From an uncultured Thiotrichaceae bacterium (GTDB lineage: Bacteria > Pseudomonadota > Gammaproteobacteria > Thiotrichales > Thiotrichaceae): a stretch of DNA of 8,606 bases. Positions 1 to 7,127 of the stretch are shown piece after piece. The position numbers were made by a program, and so were the translations under genes. Under the pieces are notes generated by a model that saw only the letters and a program-made list of their open reading frames with translations, ran no database searches and had not been told where the DNA came from. The stretch covers positions 1 to 8,606 of the forward strand of contig CALHAO010000103.1 in assembly GCA_937931765.1 (NCBI GenBank), read 5' to 3'. The first letter of the stretch is position 1. Each line of letters starts with the position of its first letter.

Positions 1-2856
1 TTCCAGTTTATCGGGGACATTGACCGCCGCCACCGGCGAAGTTTCCGTGGTACCGTAACCTTCCATAATCGCTTTACCAAAACGATCCATAAATAACTTC
101 CGCACATCTGGCGGTAACTTTTCAGCACCCGCCACCACATAGCGCAGCGACTGGAACATCAGCGGATGCACCTTTTTATTCCGTGCATAAAGGCGTAAGA
201 AAGTGGCCGTACCGAATAATACCGTGGCTTCATATCGCGCAACACCTTTCGCAATCGTCACAGCATCCGTCGGATCGGGGTGACTCACCACCGGAATCCC
301 CTCAGACAACGGCAACAACACACCCGCCAGTAAACCAAAGGCATGGAAAGCAGGCAAGGTACCCATAATCACATCATTTTCCAGGGTATTCAACGTATCA
401 GCCACCTGACGAGAATTAGCAGCCAAATTCTGATGGGACAGCTGCACACCCTTGGGCGCACCTTCGCTGCCACTGGAAAACAGAATAGCTGCCGTACTTT
501 CCATCTTGATAGGCTTTATAAACAGGAGTTGCAGCAAACGCCCCGGCAAAGCAACCACCATCAATAACGTTAATACTAATTGTAGCTGACTGATTTCTTT
601 TTTCAGATCTTCCAAATAAATCAGTGGTGTATCAGCAAATATGTCTTTTATATCAATGCCACGCTCTTTCAGGCGTTTTACAAACAACCTGGAGGTGTAA
701 ATACGTTTGATTTCAGCTTGCTCCACTGCACTTTGCAAGGCATCAGCGCTGGCCGTGTAATTCAGGTTAACCACGGTTTTACCCAAGGTCAACACCGCCA
801 TATTGGCAATATTACTGCCCACGCTGGTAGGCAATAACAAGCCGACATTCTGTTCCGGACTATGCTGCTTAATTAATGCCGCAAAACGCAGTACTGCCGT
901 AATAAAACGATTATTACTCAGTGGCTCGCCTTCCACATCCGCTGCCGCCAGTCGAAAACCATGACGACTGGCCACCCGAATCCAATTCACTGGTATCGGA
1001 TCAATCGATGCCAGATAGGCTTCCCATGAACTGAAAGACAGGTCAAATACGCGCTGTTTTAACTGGTGTGCAGGCGTATCTGCCGATAGCACCTCACCAA
1101 AAGACACCACCACATCACGTTTAAAACCCGACTGCCTGCTTTGGCGCAAAAAACCACTGGAGCGCGAAAAGCGACTACCCCATAAACCGTGTAAATAAAA
1201 CGGTACAATCACCGCATCCGTGCCTGTGATAGCCGCCTCATAATCACTACTGAATGCGGATAACTGACCAGTGCGGCTGATAGCACCTTCCGGGAATAAA
1301 CAAACCGCCTCACCAGCCTGTAACAGCTCTTTAACCTGCTGCATGGCATTGTCTTTATCATCGGCACGAATCTGCAGGATACCCATCATTTTCAGCACAC
1401 TGTTCAGGTACCAGCGTTCGTAATAGCCTTTTTCCACCACAAACTTCAGGCTACGCGGCGAGGCCATCTGCACCAAAGCCCAGTCGATGTAACTGATATG
1501 ATTACCCAGCAATAACATCCCGCCTTCCGGCGGCAGATTTTCAAAACCCTGCACCTTCAAACGATAACGGGCATGAAACAGGCGGCTGATAATAAAGCGC
1601 AGCAATGACTGAGGTAGCTGGTAGATGGTGTAGGCCGCTCCCACCAAGGCAACAATGGTCAGAAAAACAAACATATAAAGGCTGTCGAAGCCCAAGAGCG
1701 CCATCACAATAGTCAACCCAAGGAAGCCCAGCATCATCACATTATTAACCAAATTATGGGAAGCCAGCACTCTGCCCAGTTGATCTTTGGGCGCATGATA
1801 TTGCATCAGCGCATTGAGCGGCACCAAAAATAAACCACCCATGCTACCTAATACGAAGAAATTCAACGCCTGCATTAACCGGCTATCAAACCAGCCCATC
1901 AACGCAATCGTCACAGCCACCCCGATAGCCCCGATAGGTATCAAACCAGTTTCAATATGGTTTTTAGAAATCTGCCCCGCTAACAAAGAGCCAATCATAA
2001 TACCGATACCAGCGAAGGCCATAATGCCCTGTAATTCAGCCGTACTAGTGATGCCCAAATGTGCTTTCGCAAAAGCTGGATAAGTCGCCAGCACCACCTG
2101 TGAGATCGCCCAGAAGACAGACACACCGATGATGGTCAGCCAGATCAGCTTATTGTTCCAGACCCGGTTAAGGTTTTCTTTCGCTGTTTTGCCGCGCAGA
2201 TAATCATCCCACTCAAACTGCATCGCAGGATTAGTGTCACCCGCCTTAGGGATGCGGTAGGCCAGCCATAACTCCAATAAAGTAAAACCAACCAGTAACC
2301 ATCCCAAAGGTGCAATCTGCTGCAAAACGCCCGACTCATTAGTGATCGTGAAATCGTTAAGGAAGTACTCAAACAGTACCGAGAAGAAGAACGTACTTAA
2401 CAAAATGGAAATCATCACAGTTGACTGAGCCAGCGCATTACCTTGCGGCAAGGCACTCTCACCCAACAATTCACGGATATACCCCAACTTGGCAGGGCCG
2501 TAGAAAGCGCTTTGCATCGCCAACAGGAAGGTCATGCCAAAACCAAACCAGAACCAGCCCTGGTAATAACTCAGGGTAATCAACAAGGTCAGAAGGGTTG
2601 CGCCCCACGCACTGAAGCGCATAATCTGATGCTTGGGGTATTTATCTGCAAAATACCCGGCGGGGGTAAACATCATAATAAAAGGCAACAGGATCAAAGC
2701 ATTAACAATCGCTGTCAGAATGATTTGCTGTTCCCCGTCGTAGATCTTAAACACGGTATTCTGGATAATGATCTTATGCCCCAGATCCACAAATGCATTC
2801 AGAAATACCACAGTAATAAAAGCGATAAATCCCTGAATCCGCAAAACCTGTAACAT
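1..2856 (-). CDS. aas: LplT-Aas fusion: MFS lysophospholipid transporter / 2-acylglycerophosphoethanolamine acyltransferase / acyl-ACP synthetase (C-terminus cut by window edge)
   Basis: I translated this frame by hand: 952 codons without a stop, running off the left edge. Residues about 8-415 are a polytopic membrane domain with roughly 12 hydrophobic segments, resembling the LplT branch of the major facilitator superfamily (FYGPAKLGYI at 118-127). Residues about 425-620 are a PlsC-type acyltransferase with the catalytic HX4D motif (H453, D458) and FPEG at 521-524. From about 640 onward is an AMP-binding (ANL) domain, with the P-loop SSGSEGAPKG at 794-803 and YGTTETSP at 934-941; its C-terminal part lies outside. 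In E. coli these activities are two proteins, LplT and Aas, that bring lysophosphatidylethanolamine back across the inner membrane and reacylate it. Here one chain would do both. The start ATG at 2856-2854 has an AAGGGA ribosome site (2869-2864) 7 nt upstream. Family assignment is strong; substrate is inferred from the family. Confidence 0.9.
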   Translation of the reverse strand, partial: MLQVLRIQGFIAFITVVFLNAFVDLGHKIIIQNTVFKIYDGEQQIILTAIVNALILLPFIMMFTPAGYFADKYPKHQIMRFSAWGATLLTLLITLSYYQGWFWFGFGMTFLLAMQSAFYGPAKLGYIRELLGESALPQGNALAQSTVMISILLSTFFFSVLFEYFLNDFTITNESGVLQQIAPLGWLLVGFTLLELWLAYRIPKAGDTNPAMQFEWDDYLRGKTAKENLNRVWNNKLIWLTIIGVSVFWAISQVVLATYPAFAKAHLGITSTAELQGIMAFAGIGIMIGSLLAGQISKNHIETGLIPIGAIGVAVTIALMGWFDSRLMQALNFFVLGSMGGLFLVPLNALMQYHAPKDQLGRVLASHNLVNNVMMLGFLGLTIVMALLGFDSLYMFVFLTIVALVGAAYTIYQLPQSLLRFIISRLFHARYRLKVQGFENLPPEGGMLLLGNHISYIDWALVQMASPRSLKFVVEKGYYERWYLNSVLKMMGILQIRADDKDNAMQQVKELLQAGEAVCLFPEGAISRTGQLSAFSSDYEAAITGTDAVIVPFYLHGLWGSRFSRSSGFLRQSRQSGFKRDVVVSFGEVLSADTPAHQLKQRVFDLSFSSWEAYLASIDPIPVNWIRVASRHGFRLAAADVEGEPLSNNRFITAVLRFAALIKQHSPEQNVGLLLPTSVGSNIANMAVLTLGKTVVNLNYTASADALQSAVEQAEIKRIYTSRLFVKRLKERGIDIKDIFADTPLIYLEDLKKEISQLQLVLTLLMVVALPGRLLQLLFIKPIKMESTAAILFSSGSEGAPKGVQLSHQNLAANSRQVADTLNTLENDVIMGTLPAFHAFGLLAGVLLPLSEGIPVVSHPDPTDAVTIAKGVARYEATVLFGTATFLRLYARNKKVHPLMFQSLRYVVAGAEKLPPDVRKLFMDRFGKAIMEGYGTTETSPVAAVNVPDKLE

Positions 2857-3043
2857 AGTTATTTCCCTTAGTTTCCGTTTTGTTTTAGAGTCTGCCACCG
2901 AATGACTAAATTTAAGATTTTTAGTTAACGACTTTGATCAACATACTTTTTTTTTCAGCCAGCGCCAACTATTTACGGCAATTAAGTACGCCGTGATTAG
3001 CTCCTTAATAGCACTGGCTTACTGTATACAATAAGGTGATTCC
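2857..3043. promoter_or_regulatory. Divergent intergenic region between the lplT-aas fusion and cysE
   Basis: These 187 bp must hold the promoters for both divergent genes, but I find no convincing sigma-70 pair on either strand. Visible landmarks are two short palindromes (GTTAAC at 2924-2929 and TTGATCAA at 2934-2941), a run of nine T at 2947-2955, and an inverted repeat with arms ACGGC at 2975-2979 and GCCGT at 2990-2994 separated by 10 bases. TATACAAT at 3025-3032 looks like a -10 box but lies too close to the cysE ATG unless the transcript has almost no leader. The cysE ribosome site AAGGTGA is at 3033-3039. Any operator role for the palindromes is a guess. Confidence 0.4.
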
Positions 3044-3853
3044 ATGTTTGAGCGTGCCCGCGAAGACATTTACTGCATATTTGACCGTGATCCGGCTTCA
3101 CGTAATGTTTTTGAAATTCTGACCACTTACCCCGGCATCCATGCCATTTTATTCCACCGCATGAATCACTGGCTGTGGGGCAAAGGCTTCAAATGGCTGT
3201 CACGGTTTTTGTCGAATATCCCACGCTGGTATACCGGCATAGAAATTCATCCCGGTGCGACTATTGGCCGCCGTTTTTTTATTGACCACGGCATGGGTAT
3301 CGTCATCGGGGAAACCGCAGAAATTGGTGATGACTGCTCGCTGTACCACGGCGTCACACTCGGCGGCACCAGCTGGAAGCCAGGTAAACGTCACCCTACC
3401 CTGCATAATAATGTGGTCATTGGGGCGGGCGCGAAAGTATTAGGGCCAATCACCCTGCATGATGGTGCACGGGTAGGCTCAAATGCGGTGGTTGTCAAGG
3501 ACGTGCCCACCGACACCACCATCATTGGTGTACCGGGGCGGCAGGTCACCAAATCGAAAAAGTTTCAGCAAGAACGACGCGAAGCGCTCGCCGAAAAAAT
3601 GGGTTTTGATGCTTACGGGGCCAAACAAGATGTGCCTGACCCAATGGCTAATGCGGTCAATCGCATGCTAGATCACATTCAGCTAATGGAAGATAGAATG
3701 GATCGCTTATGCAAAGAAATCAATCGTTTAGGCGGCGAATTCGAGGACACACCACTACCTAAACTGGACGCAGAACGTATTGTTTGCAATGGCAATAATG
3801 ACGCTGCTGAAGACCTTATTACCGGCGTACAAGAGAAAAACCTTAATACTTGA
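3044..3853 (+). CDS. cysE: Serine O-acetyltransferase (short, EpsC/NifP-like type)
   Basis: The enzyme acetylates L-serine with acetyl-CoA to O-acetylserine, the first step of cysteine synthesis, in the cytoplasm. The 269-residue product has a short helical N-terminus (about 1-62), then a left-handed beta-helix of hexapeptide repeats (about 64-165). The catalytic histidine is H82 in IDHGMG, with E68 in GIEIHPG at the position of E. coli Asp143, as is usual in this shorter subtype. GVTLGGTSW (103-111), RHP (116-118) and GVPGR (162-166) complete the signature. Residues about 168-269 form a charged extension with a likely amphipathic helix at 203-230; its function is unclear. The start has a strong AAGGTGA ribosome site 4 nt upstream. 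The stop codon lies inside the IscR operator, and iscR follows after 53 bp, so co-regulation of cysteine supply and cluster assembly is plausible. Pseudomonas also has cysE just ahead of iscR. Confidence 0.95.
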   Translation: MFERAREDIYCIFDRDPASRNVFEILTTYPGIHAILFHRMNHWLWGKGFKWLSRFLSNIPRWYTGIEIHPGATIGRRFFIDHGMGIVIGETAEIGDDCSLYHGVTLGGTSWKPGKRHPTLHNNVVIGAGAKVLGPITLHDGARVGSNAVVVKDVPTDTTIIGVPGRQVTKSKKFQQERREALAEKMGFDAYGAKQDVPDPMANAVNRMLDHIQLMEDRMDRLCKEINRLGGEFEDTPLPKLDAERIVCNGNNDAAEDLITGVQEKNLNT

Positions 3854-3870
3854 CTGTTTTAATCAAGTAT
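3846..3870. promoter_or_regulatory. Type 1 IscR operator
   Basis: This 25-bp element starts ATACTTGACT and ends AATCAAGTAT around a TTTT core. Compared from memory with the published E. coli type 1 IscR consensus, I count 24 of 25 positions in agreement; the exception is A at 3862 where G is expected. It is nested in a perfect 9-bp inverted repeat (3845-3853 with 3863-3871). Type 1 sites bind [2Fe-2S]-IscR. It covers the -35 box of the putative iscR promoter, which fits repression when clusters are plentiful. It also contains the cysE stop codon (TGA, 3851-3853). Only one site is evident here, whereas the E. coli iscR promoter has two. Confidence 0.88.
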
Positions 3871-3879
3871 TGCTAAGAT
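3850..3879 (+). promoter_or_regulatory. Putative sigma-70 promoter of iscRSUA-hscBA
   Basis: The -35 box is TTGACT (3850-3855, 5 of 6 matches). The -10 box is TAAGAT (3874-3879, 4 of 6), with an 18-bp spacer and an upstream TGC (3871-3873) that makes an extended -10. Transcription would begin near 3886, giving a leader of about 20 nt that holds the iscR ribosome site GGAG (3895-3898). The overlap of the -35 with the IscR operator supports the assignment. The start site is inferred, not measured. Confidence 0.75.
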
Positions 3880-3906
3880 TGCCCCAGCTTGAATGGAGAG
3901 CAAAGC

Positions 3907-4374
3907 ATGAAGTTAACGACAAAAGGTCGATATGCAGTGACCGCCATGCTGGATTTGGCGTTACACAATGGTGGCCAACCGGTATCACTGGCTGAAATAT
4001 CAGAGAGACAGGACATATCACTGTCTTACCTGGAACAATTATTTTCAAAATTGCGCCGGGCAGGATTAGTCACTAGTATGCGTGGCCCTGGTGGTGGTTA
4101 TCAGCTAAATGGTGAACCAGAGAGCATTGTTGTCTCCGACATCATTGCAGCCGTTGATGAAAGTGTTGATGCAACACGTTGCGGTGGCATGAGTGACTGT
4201 CAGGATAATAAACGTTGTCTGACCCATGATTTGTGGTCTGACCTGAGTGATCAGATACGCACATTTTTATCAGACATAACCCTCGCAGACATGACCAAGC
4301 GTAAGGGTGTCAAAATGACAGCAGAGCGCCAAGATCAGAAAGTTGAGTTCGTAACTAACTCAACCACACATTAA
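3907..4374 (+). CDS. iscR: Fe-S cluster-sensing Rrf2-family transcriptional regulator IscR
   Basis: IscR reports cellular Fe-S status: with a [2Fe-2S] cluster it binds type 1 sites and represses isc, while the apo form still acts at type 2 sites. The 155-residue protein opens with the typical [19 protein letters not shown] winged helix-turn-helix covers about 1-70, including the recognition helix region [18 protein letters not shown] (38-55) and the wing MRGPGGGY (58-65). The cluster ligands C92, C98, C104 and H107 are all present at the E. coli numbering. A longer frame opens at 3889, but I chose the ATG at 3907 because the family begins with [10 protein letters not shown] and GGAG sits 8 nt upstream. 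The C-terminal tail (about 135-155) is polar, as in homologues. It is autoregulated through the operator at 3846-3870 and heads the isc operon. Confidence 0.97.
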   Translation: MKLTTKGRYAVTAMLDLALHNGGQPVSLAEISERQDISLSYLEQLFSKLRRAGLVTSMRGPGGGYQLNGEPESIVVSDIIAAVDESVDATRCGGMSDCQDNKRCLTHDLWSDLSDQIRTFLSDITLADMTKRKGVKMTAERQDQKVEFVTNSTTH

Positions 4375-4403
4375 CGGGTATGAAAACATTTCACGCCCAA
4401 GCA

Positions 4404-4422
4404 TAGAAGTCTCCGACTTCTA
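4404..4422 (+). ncRNA. Putative mRNA stem-loop in the iscR-iscS spacer
   Basis: In the transcript, TAGAAGTC (4404-4411) pairs perfectly with GACTTCTA (4415-4422), an 8-bp stem around a 3-nt TCC loop; opening the last C-G pair gives a 7-bp stem with a 5-nt loop. It lies 29 nt after the iscR stop and 42 nt before the iscS start. It is not followed by a U run, so it does not look like an intrinsic terminator. In E. coli a structured iscR-iscS spacer protects the iscR part when RyhB triggers decay of iscSUA mRNA; an analogous role here is inference. The remaining spacer (4375-4464) shows no other feature. Confidence 0.5.
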
Positions 4423-4464
4423 CAGTAAAGATTTGAAGAATTTAACCAGGCAGAGTGCACAACC

Positions 4465-5688
4465 ATGAGTGAAACAAAGTCCCTAATTTATCTCGATTAT
4501 TCGGCCACCACACCGGTTGATCCGCGTGTTGCTGAAAAGATGATGCAGTTTCTGACGCCTGATGGTGTCTTTGGTAATCCTGCTTCGCGTAGCCATGCTT
4601 ATGGCTGGGCAGCGGAAGAAGCCGTCGAAGAAGCACGCGGACACGTGGCTGCACTCATCAATGCCAACCCAAAAGAAATCGTCTGGACCAGTGGAGCCAC
4701 TGAGTCAAACAACCTGGCTATTAAAGGTGCAGCGCACTTTAACCAGCGTCGTGGCAAACACATCATTACGGTAAAAACAGAGCACAAAGCAGTTCTGGAT
4801 ACTTGTCGCCAGCTAGAGCGTGAAGGCTTCGAGGTGACTTACCTTGATCCTGAAGAGAATGGCTTGCTGGATCTAGCCAAACTGGAAGCAGCAATGCGTG
4901 ATGACACCACAGTTGTTTCTGTGATGCATGTTAATAACGAGATCGGTGTGATTCAGGACATTGCTGCCATTGGCGAAATGTGTCGCGCACGCAAAATCAT
5001 GTTCCATGTGGATGCTGCACAAAGCACCGGTAAAGTCGAAATTGACATGGAAACCATGAAAGTCGATTTAATGAGTTTTTCTGCACACAAAACTTATGGC
5101 CCGAAAGGCATGGGTGCACTGTATGTGCGTCGTAAGCCCCGCGCCCGTATTGAAGCGCAGATTCACGGTGGTGGGCACGAGCGTGGTATGCGCTCCGGCA
5201 CATTAGCAACCCATCAAATTGTGGGCATGGGTGAAGCATTCCGTATCGCTAAGGAAGATATGGCAGCCGATAACGAAAAGACACGTATGCTACGTGACCG
5301 CATGTGGGAAGGTTTGCAGGACATTGAGGAAATTTATCTGAATGGTGATAAAGATCAACGTGTTTCAGGCAATCTGAATGTCAGTTTCAACTTCGTTGAG
5401 GGTGAAAGCCTGATGATGTCGCTGAAAGATCTGGCTATCTCGTCCGGTTCTGCCTGTACCAGCGCCAGCCTTGAGCCAAGTTATGTACTGCGTGCACTAG
5501 GCCGCAGTGATGAACTATCACATAGCTCATTGCGCTTCTCGTTTGGCCGTTTTACCACGACTCAAGAAGTTGATCAGGCGCTGGACAGCATTCACAAAGC
5601 AGTCGACCATCTGCGCATGTTGTCTCCGTTATGGGACATGCATTTAGATGGCGTTGATATGAGCAAGATTGAATGGGCCGCTCATTAA
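4465..5688 (+). CDS. iscS: Cysteine desulfurase IscS
   Basis: This is a PLP-dependent homodimeric enzyme that converts L-cysteine to alanine and carries the released sulfur as a persulfide, feeding IscU and also tRNA thiolation and other sulfur pathways. The protein has 407 residues (E. coli 404) and aligns with a constant offset of +3. The PLP-binding lysine is K209 in [11 protein letters not shown]107 (TEHKAV), D183 and Q186 (HVDAAQS) contact the cofactor. The persulfide cysteine is C331 in [10 protein letters not shown], on the mobile loop typical of group I enzymes. The C-terminus SKIEWAAH matches the tail that docks IscU in E. coli. The ribosome site is weak: AGG (4448-4450) is 14 nt upstream and GAG (4453-4455) is 9 nt upstream. 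It is the second gene of the operon. Confidence 0.98.
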   Translation: MSETKSLIYLDYSATTPVDPRVAEKMMQFLTPDGVFGNPASRSHAYGWAAEEAVEEARGHVAALINANPKEIVWTSGATESNNLAIKGAAHFNQRRGKHIITVKTEHKAVLDTCRQLEREGFEVTYLDPEENGLLDLAKLEAAMRDDTTVVSVMHVNNEIGVIQDIAAIGEMCRARKIMFHVDAAQSTGKVEIDMETMKVDLMSFSAHKTYGPKGMGALYVRRKPRARIEAQIHGGGHERGMRSGTLATHQIVGMGEAFRIAKEDMAADNEKTRMLRDRMWEGLQDIEEIYLNGDKDQRVSGNLNVSFNFVEGESLMMSLKDLAISSGSACTSASLEPSYVLRALGRSDELSHSSLRFSFGRFTTTQEVDQALDSIHKAVDHLRMLSPLWDMHLDGVDMSKIEWAAH

Positions 5689-5719
5689 GCGACCCAAGCT
5701 GACAAGAATTTACGGTGTT

Positions 5720-5736
5720 GCCATCACTATGGTGGC
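5720..5736 (+). ncRNA. Possible small stem-loop in the iscS-iscU spacer
   Basis: GCCATC (5720-5725) can pair with GGTGGC (5731-5736), with one T-G wobble, around a 5-nt loop. It sits in the 84-bp spacer between iscS and iscU, well before the strong iscU ribosome site. No U run follows, so termination is unlikely. The stem is short and may be chance. Confidence 0.3.
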
Positions 5737-5772
5737 TGACACAAACTTATTATGTATTGAGAGGTAATAGAC

Positions 5773-6153
5773 ATGGCTTACAGCAACAAAGTAATCGACC
5801 ATTATGAGAATCCACGTAACGTGGGTAGTTTTGACAAAGCAGATACTCAGGTAGGTACCGGCATGGTAGGCGCACCCGCTTGTGGTGATGTCATGAAGCT
5901 GCAAATTCAGGTAGGTGCTGATGGCGTGATTCAGGATGCCAAGTTCAAAACTTATGGCTGTGGATCTGCTATTGCTTCTTCCAGCTTGCTGACTGAGTGG
6001 GTTAAAGGCAAAACACTGGATGAAGCACGTGGCATTAAGAACACTGACATCGCTGAAGAACTGGAGTTACCACCGGTAAAAGTCCATTGCTCAGTACTGG
6101 CTGAAGATGCGATTAAAGCTGCTATTGATGACTATCAGGGCAAGCAGGGCTAA
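5773..6153 (+). CDS. iscU: Fe-S cluster assembly scaffold IscU
   Basis: IscU is the cytosolic scaffold on which a [2Fe-2S] cluster is built from IscS sulfur before transfer to recipient proteins. The 126-residue protein has all three conserved cysteines, C37 (GAPACGD), C63 (YGCGSA) and C106 (VHCSVLAEDA), plus D39 and H105. LPPVK at 99-103 is the tail motif bound by the HscA substrate domain, and hscA is present downstream, so partner and target match. The length is close to that of E. coli IscU (128). A strong ribosome site, GAGAGGT (5759-5765), is 7 nt before the ATG, better than that of iscS, which suits a scaffold needed in excess. It follows iscS by 84 bp and precedes iscA by 3 bp. Confidence 0.98.
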   Translation: MAYSNKVIDHYENPRNVGSFDKADTQVGTGMVGAPACGDVMKLQIQVGADGVIQDAKFKTYGCGSAIASSSLLTEWVKGKTLDEARGIKNTDIAEELELPPVKVHCSVLAEDAIKAAIDDYQGKQG

Positions 6154-6156
6154 GTT

Positions 6157-6480
6157 ATGGCTATTACCCTGACTGACACTGCTGCTGAACGTGTTGCTGA
6201 CTTCCTTGCCAATCGTGGCAAGGGGATCGGGTTACGCCTCGGTGTTAAAACAACTGGCTGTTCAGGCATGGCTTACACCATGGAGTTCGCTGATGAGCTT
6301 GAGGAAACGGACACAGTCTTTGAGGATCATGATCTGAAAATTATCATTGATCCCAAAAGCCTGGTCTACCTCGACGGGACGCAACTGGACTTTGGTAAAG
6401 AAGGCCTGAATGAAGGCTTTAAGTTTACCAACCCTAATGAATCTGCTCGCTGCGGTTGTGGCGAGAGCTTTACTGTCTAG
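6157..6480 (+). CDS. iscA: A-type Fe-S carrier IscA
   Basis: IscA is a small cytosolic A-type carrier that takes iron or clusters from the scaffold and delivers them to apoproteins, especially [4Fe-4S] enzymes. The 107-residue product (same length as E. coli IscA) has the three ligand cysteines C35 (TTGCSGMAY), C99 and C101 (ARCGCGESF), which together define the family. The C-terminal CGCGESFTV is typical of IscA rather than ErpA or SufA, and position in the operon agrees. Its ATG is 3 bp after the iscU stop, so translation is probably coupled; the iscU end carries CAGGG as a weak ribosome site. Confidence 0.97.
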   Translation: MAITLTDTAAERVADFLANRGKGIGLRLGVKTTGCSGMAYTMEFADELEETDTVFEDHDLKIIIDPKSLVYLDGTQLDFGKEGLNEGFKFTNPNESARCGCGESFTV

Positions 6481-6495
6481 CATCAGCTCTGACTC

Positions 6496-6500
6496 AGGAA
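6496..6500 (+). promoter_or_regulatory. Ribosome binding site that fixes the hscB start
   Basis: AGGAA lies 6 nt before the ATG at 6507. The same frame is open further upstream to an ATG at 6456, but that start lies inside iscA and encodes residues unlike any J-protein N-terminus, so 6507 is preferred. Confidence 0.75.
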
Positions 6501-6506
6501 ACAAGT

Positions 6507-7070
6507 ATGTTGCAAGATCTACCTTGGGAGGCTGCCTCCGGACAGCCTCCGAACTGGTTTGATTTATTTGGCCTGCCCCGGCAGTTTGAAATTGATTCAA
6601 AACAGTTAACCCAACGTTTCCGTGAGTTGCAGTCTAAGTACCACCCTGATCGGTTTGCTCATGGCTCCGATCAGGAGCGGCGCATGGCGGTACAGATCAC
6701 TTCCCTGCTAAATGAAGCTTATAATGGCTTACGCCATTCGCGTATACGTGCGCGGTATTTGTTGGAGCAGGCAGGTGTGGCATTCAATGATGACCGCGAG
6801 ACTTCATCTGACCCGATGTTTCTGATGGCGCAGATTGAAATGCGTGAAACCATTGAAGATGCCGAGTCTGCGATTGAGCCATTGGATGCACTCGACAAAG
6901 TAGGCACTCAAATTCGGGCGGATGCTAAACAGTTGGAAGATAGCTTTTCTGCTGCGTGGCAAGCGGACGATCATGCCACGGCAAAAGACATTATGCTGAA
7001 AATGCGTTTTTATGAGCGTTTACTGGAAGATGTCACAGCACGGGAAGAACGTCTTGAAGACGAGCTGTAA
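6507..7070 (+). CDS. hscB: J-domain co-chaperone HscB
   Basis: HscB binds IscU and delivers it to HscA, stimulating the HscA ATPase through its J domain. The product has 187 residues. The J domain spans about 17-85, starting at WFDLFGLP (17-24), with the essential HPD at 46-48 in [11 protein letters not shown]. The C-terminal helical domain (about 100-187), which contacts IscU, includes [10 protein letters not shown] (105-114) and the charged end [11 protein letters not shown]. Compared with E. coli HscB (171 residues) it has about 14 extra N-terminal residues before the J domain ([14 protein letters not shown]); these lack the CXXC pairs of eukaryotic HSC20. No in-frame ATG or GTG allows a shorter start ahead of the J domain. 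The gene is 26 bp after iscA and 57 bp before hscA. Confidence 0.96.
   Translation: MLQDLPWEAASGQPPNWFDLFGLPRQFEIDSKQLTQRFRELQSKYHPDRFAHGSDQERRMAVQITSLLNEAYNGLRHSRIRARYLLEQAGVAFNDDRETSSDPMFLMAQIEMRETIEDAESAIEPLDALDKVGTQIRADAKQLEDSFSAAWQADDHATAKDIMLKMRFYERLLEDVTAREERLEDEL
6527..6550 (+). ncRNA. GC-rich hairpin at the start of the hscB coding region
   Basis: GGAGGCTG (6527-6534) is perfectly complementary to CAGCCTCC (6543-6550), giving an 8-bp GC-rich stem with an 8-nt loop that begins 20 nt after the first base of the hscB ATG. An alternative fold pairs GGAGGC (6527-6532) with GCCTCC (6534-6539) but leaves only a 1-nt loop, too tight to form fully. GCCTCCG also occurs as a direct repeat (6534-6540 and 6545-6551). 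It could damp hscB translation or mark an mRNA processing point; it encodes part of the non-conserved N-terminal extension. Function is speculative. Confidence 0.45.
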
Positions 7071-7127
7071 ATCCGTTTAGACTCCCCTGCTAATTACCCA
7101 ATCAACTAAGCTTCTCATAGGTTTTTC

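Noticed and set aside
517..585. Hydrophobic stretch (residues about 758-780) in the ANL domain taken as an extra membrane segment or a frameshift
   Set aside because: E. coli Aas, as I recall it, has a related moderately hydrophobic insert just before its P-loop, and the frame stays open and conserved on both sides.
2443..2853. Open frame of 136 codons on the + strand, and other + frames at 183-567 and 1814-2083
   Set aside because: All are opposite the lplT-aas fusion, whose - strand frame has unmistakable domain motifs; the products look like no known family.
2947..2955. Run of nine T as a terminator tail or slippery site
   Set aside because: No stable stem precedes it and it lies in a divergent intergenic region where no gene ends; homopolymer runs of this length also occur by chance in AT-rich spacers.
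3845..3871. Inverted repeat read as an intrinsic terminator of cysE
   Set aside because: The stem is AT-rich and no U run follows it; the match to the IscR operator is a better explanation.
3889..3906. Upstream ATG giving six extra residues on IscR
   Set aside because: The ATG at 3907 gives the family-typical [11 protein letters not shown] and has GGAG 8 nt upstream; the upstream ATG is very close to the inferred transcription start and would consume that ribosome site.
6456..6506. Upstream start for hscB that overlaps the end of iscA
   Set aside because: The 17 extra residues are a frame-shifted reading of conserved IscA codons, and a good AGGAA site precedes the ATG at 6507.
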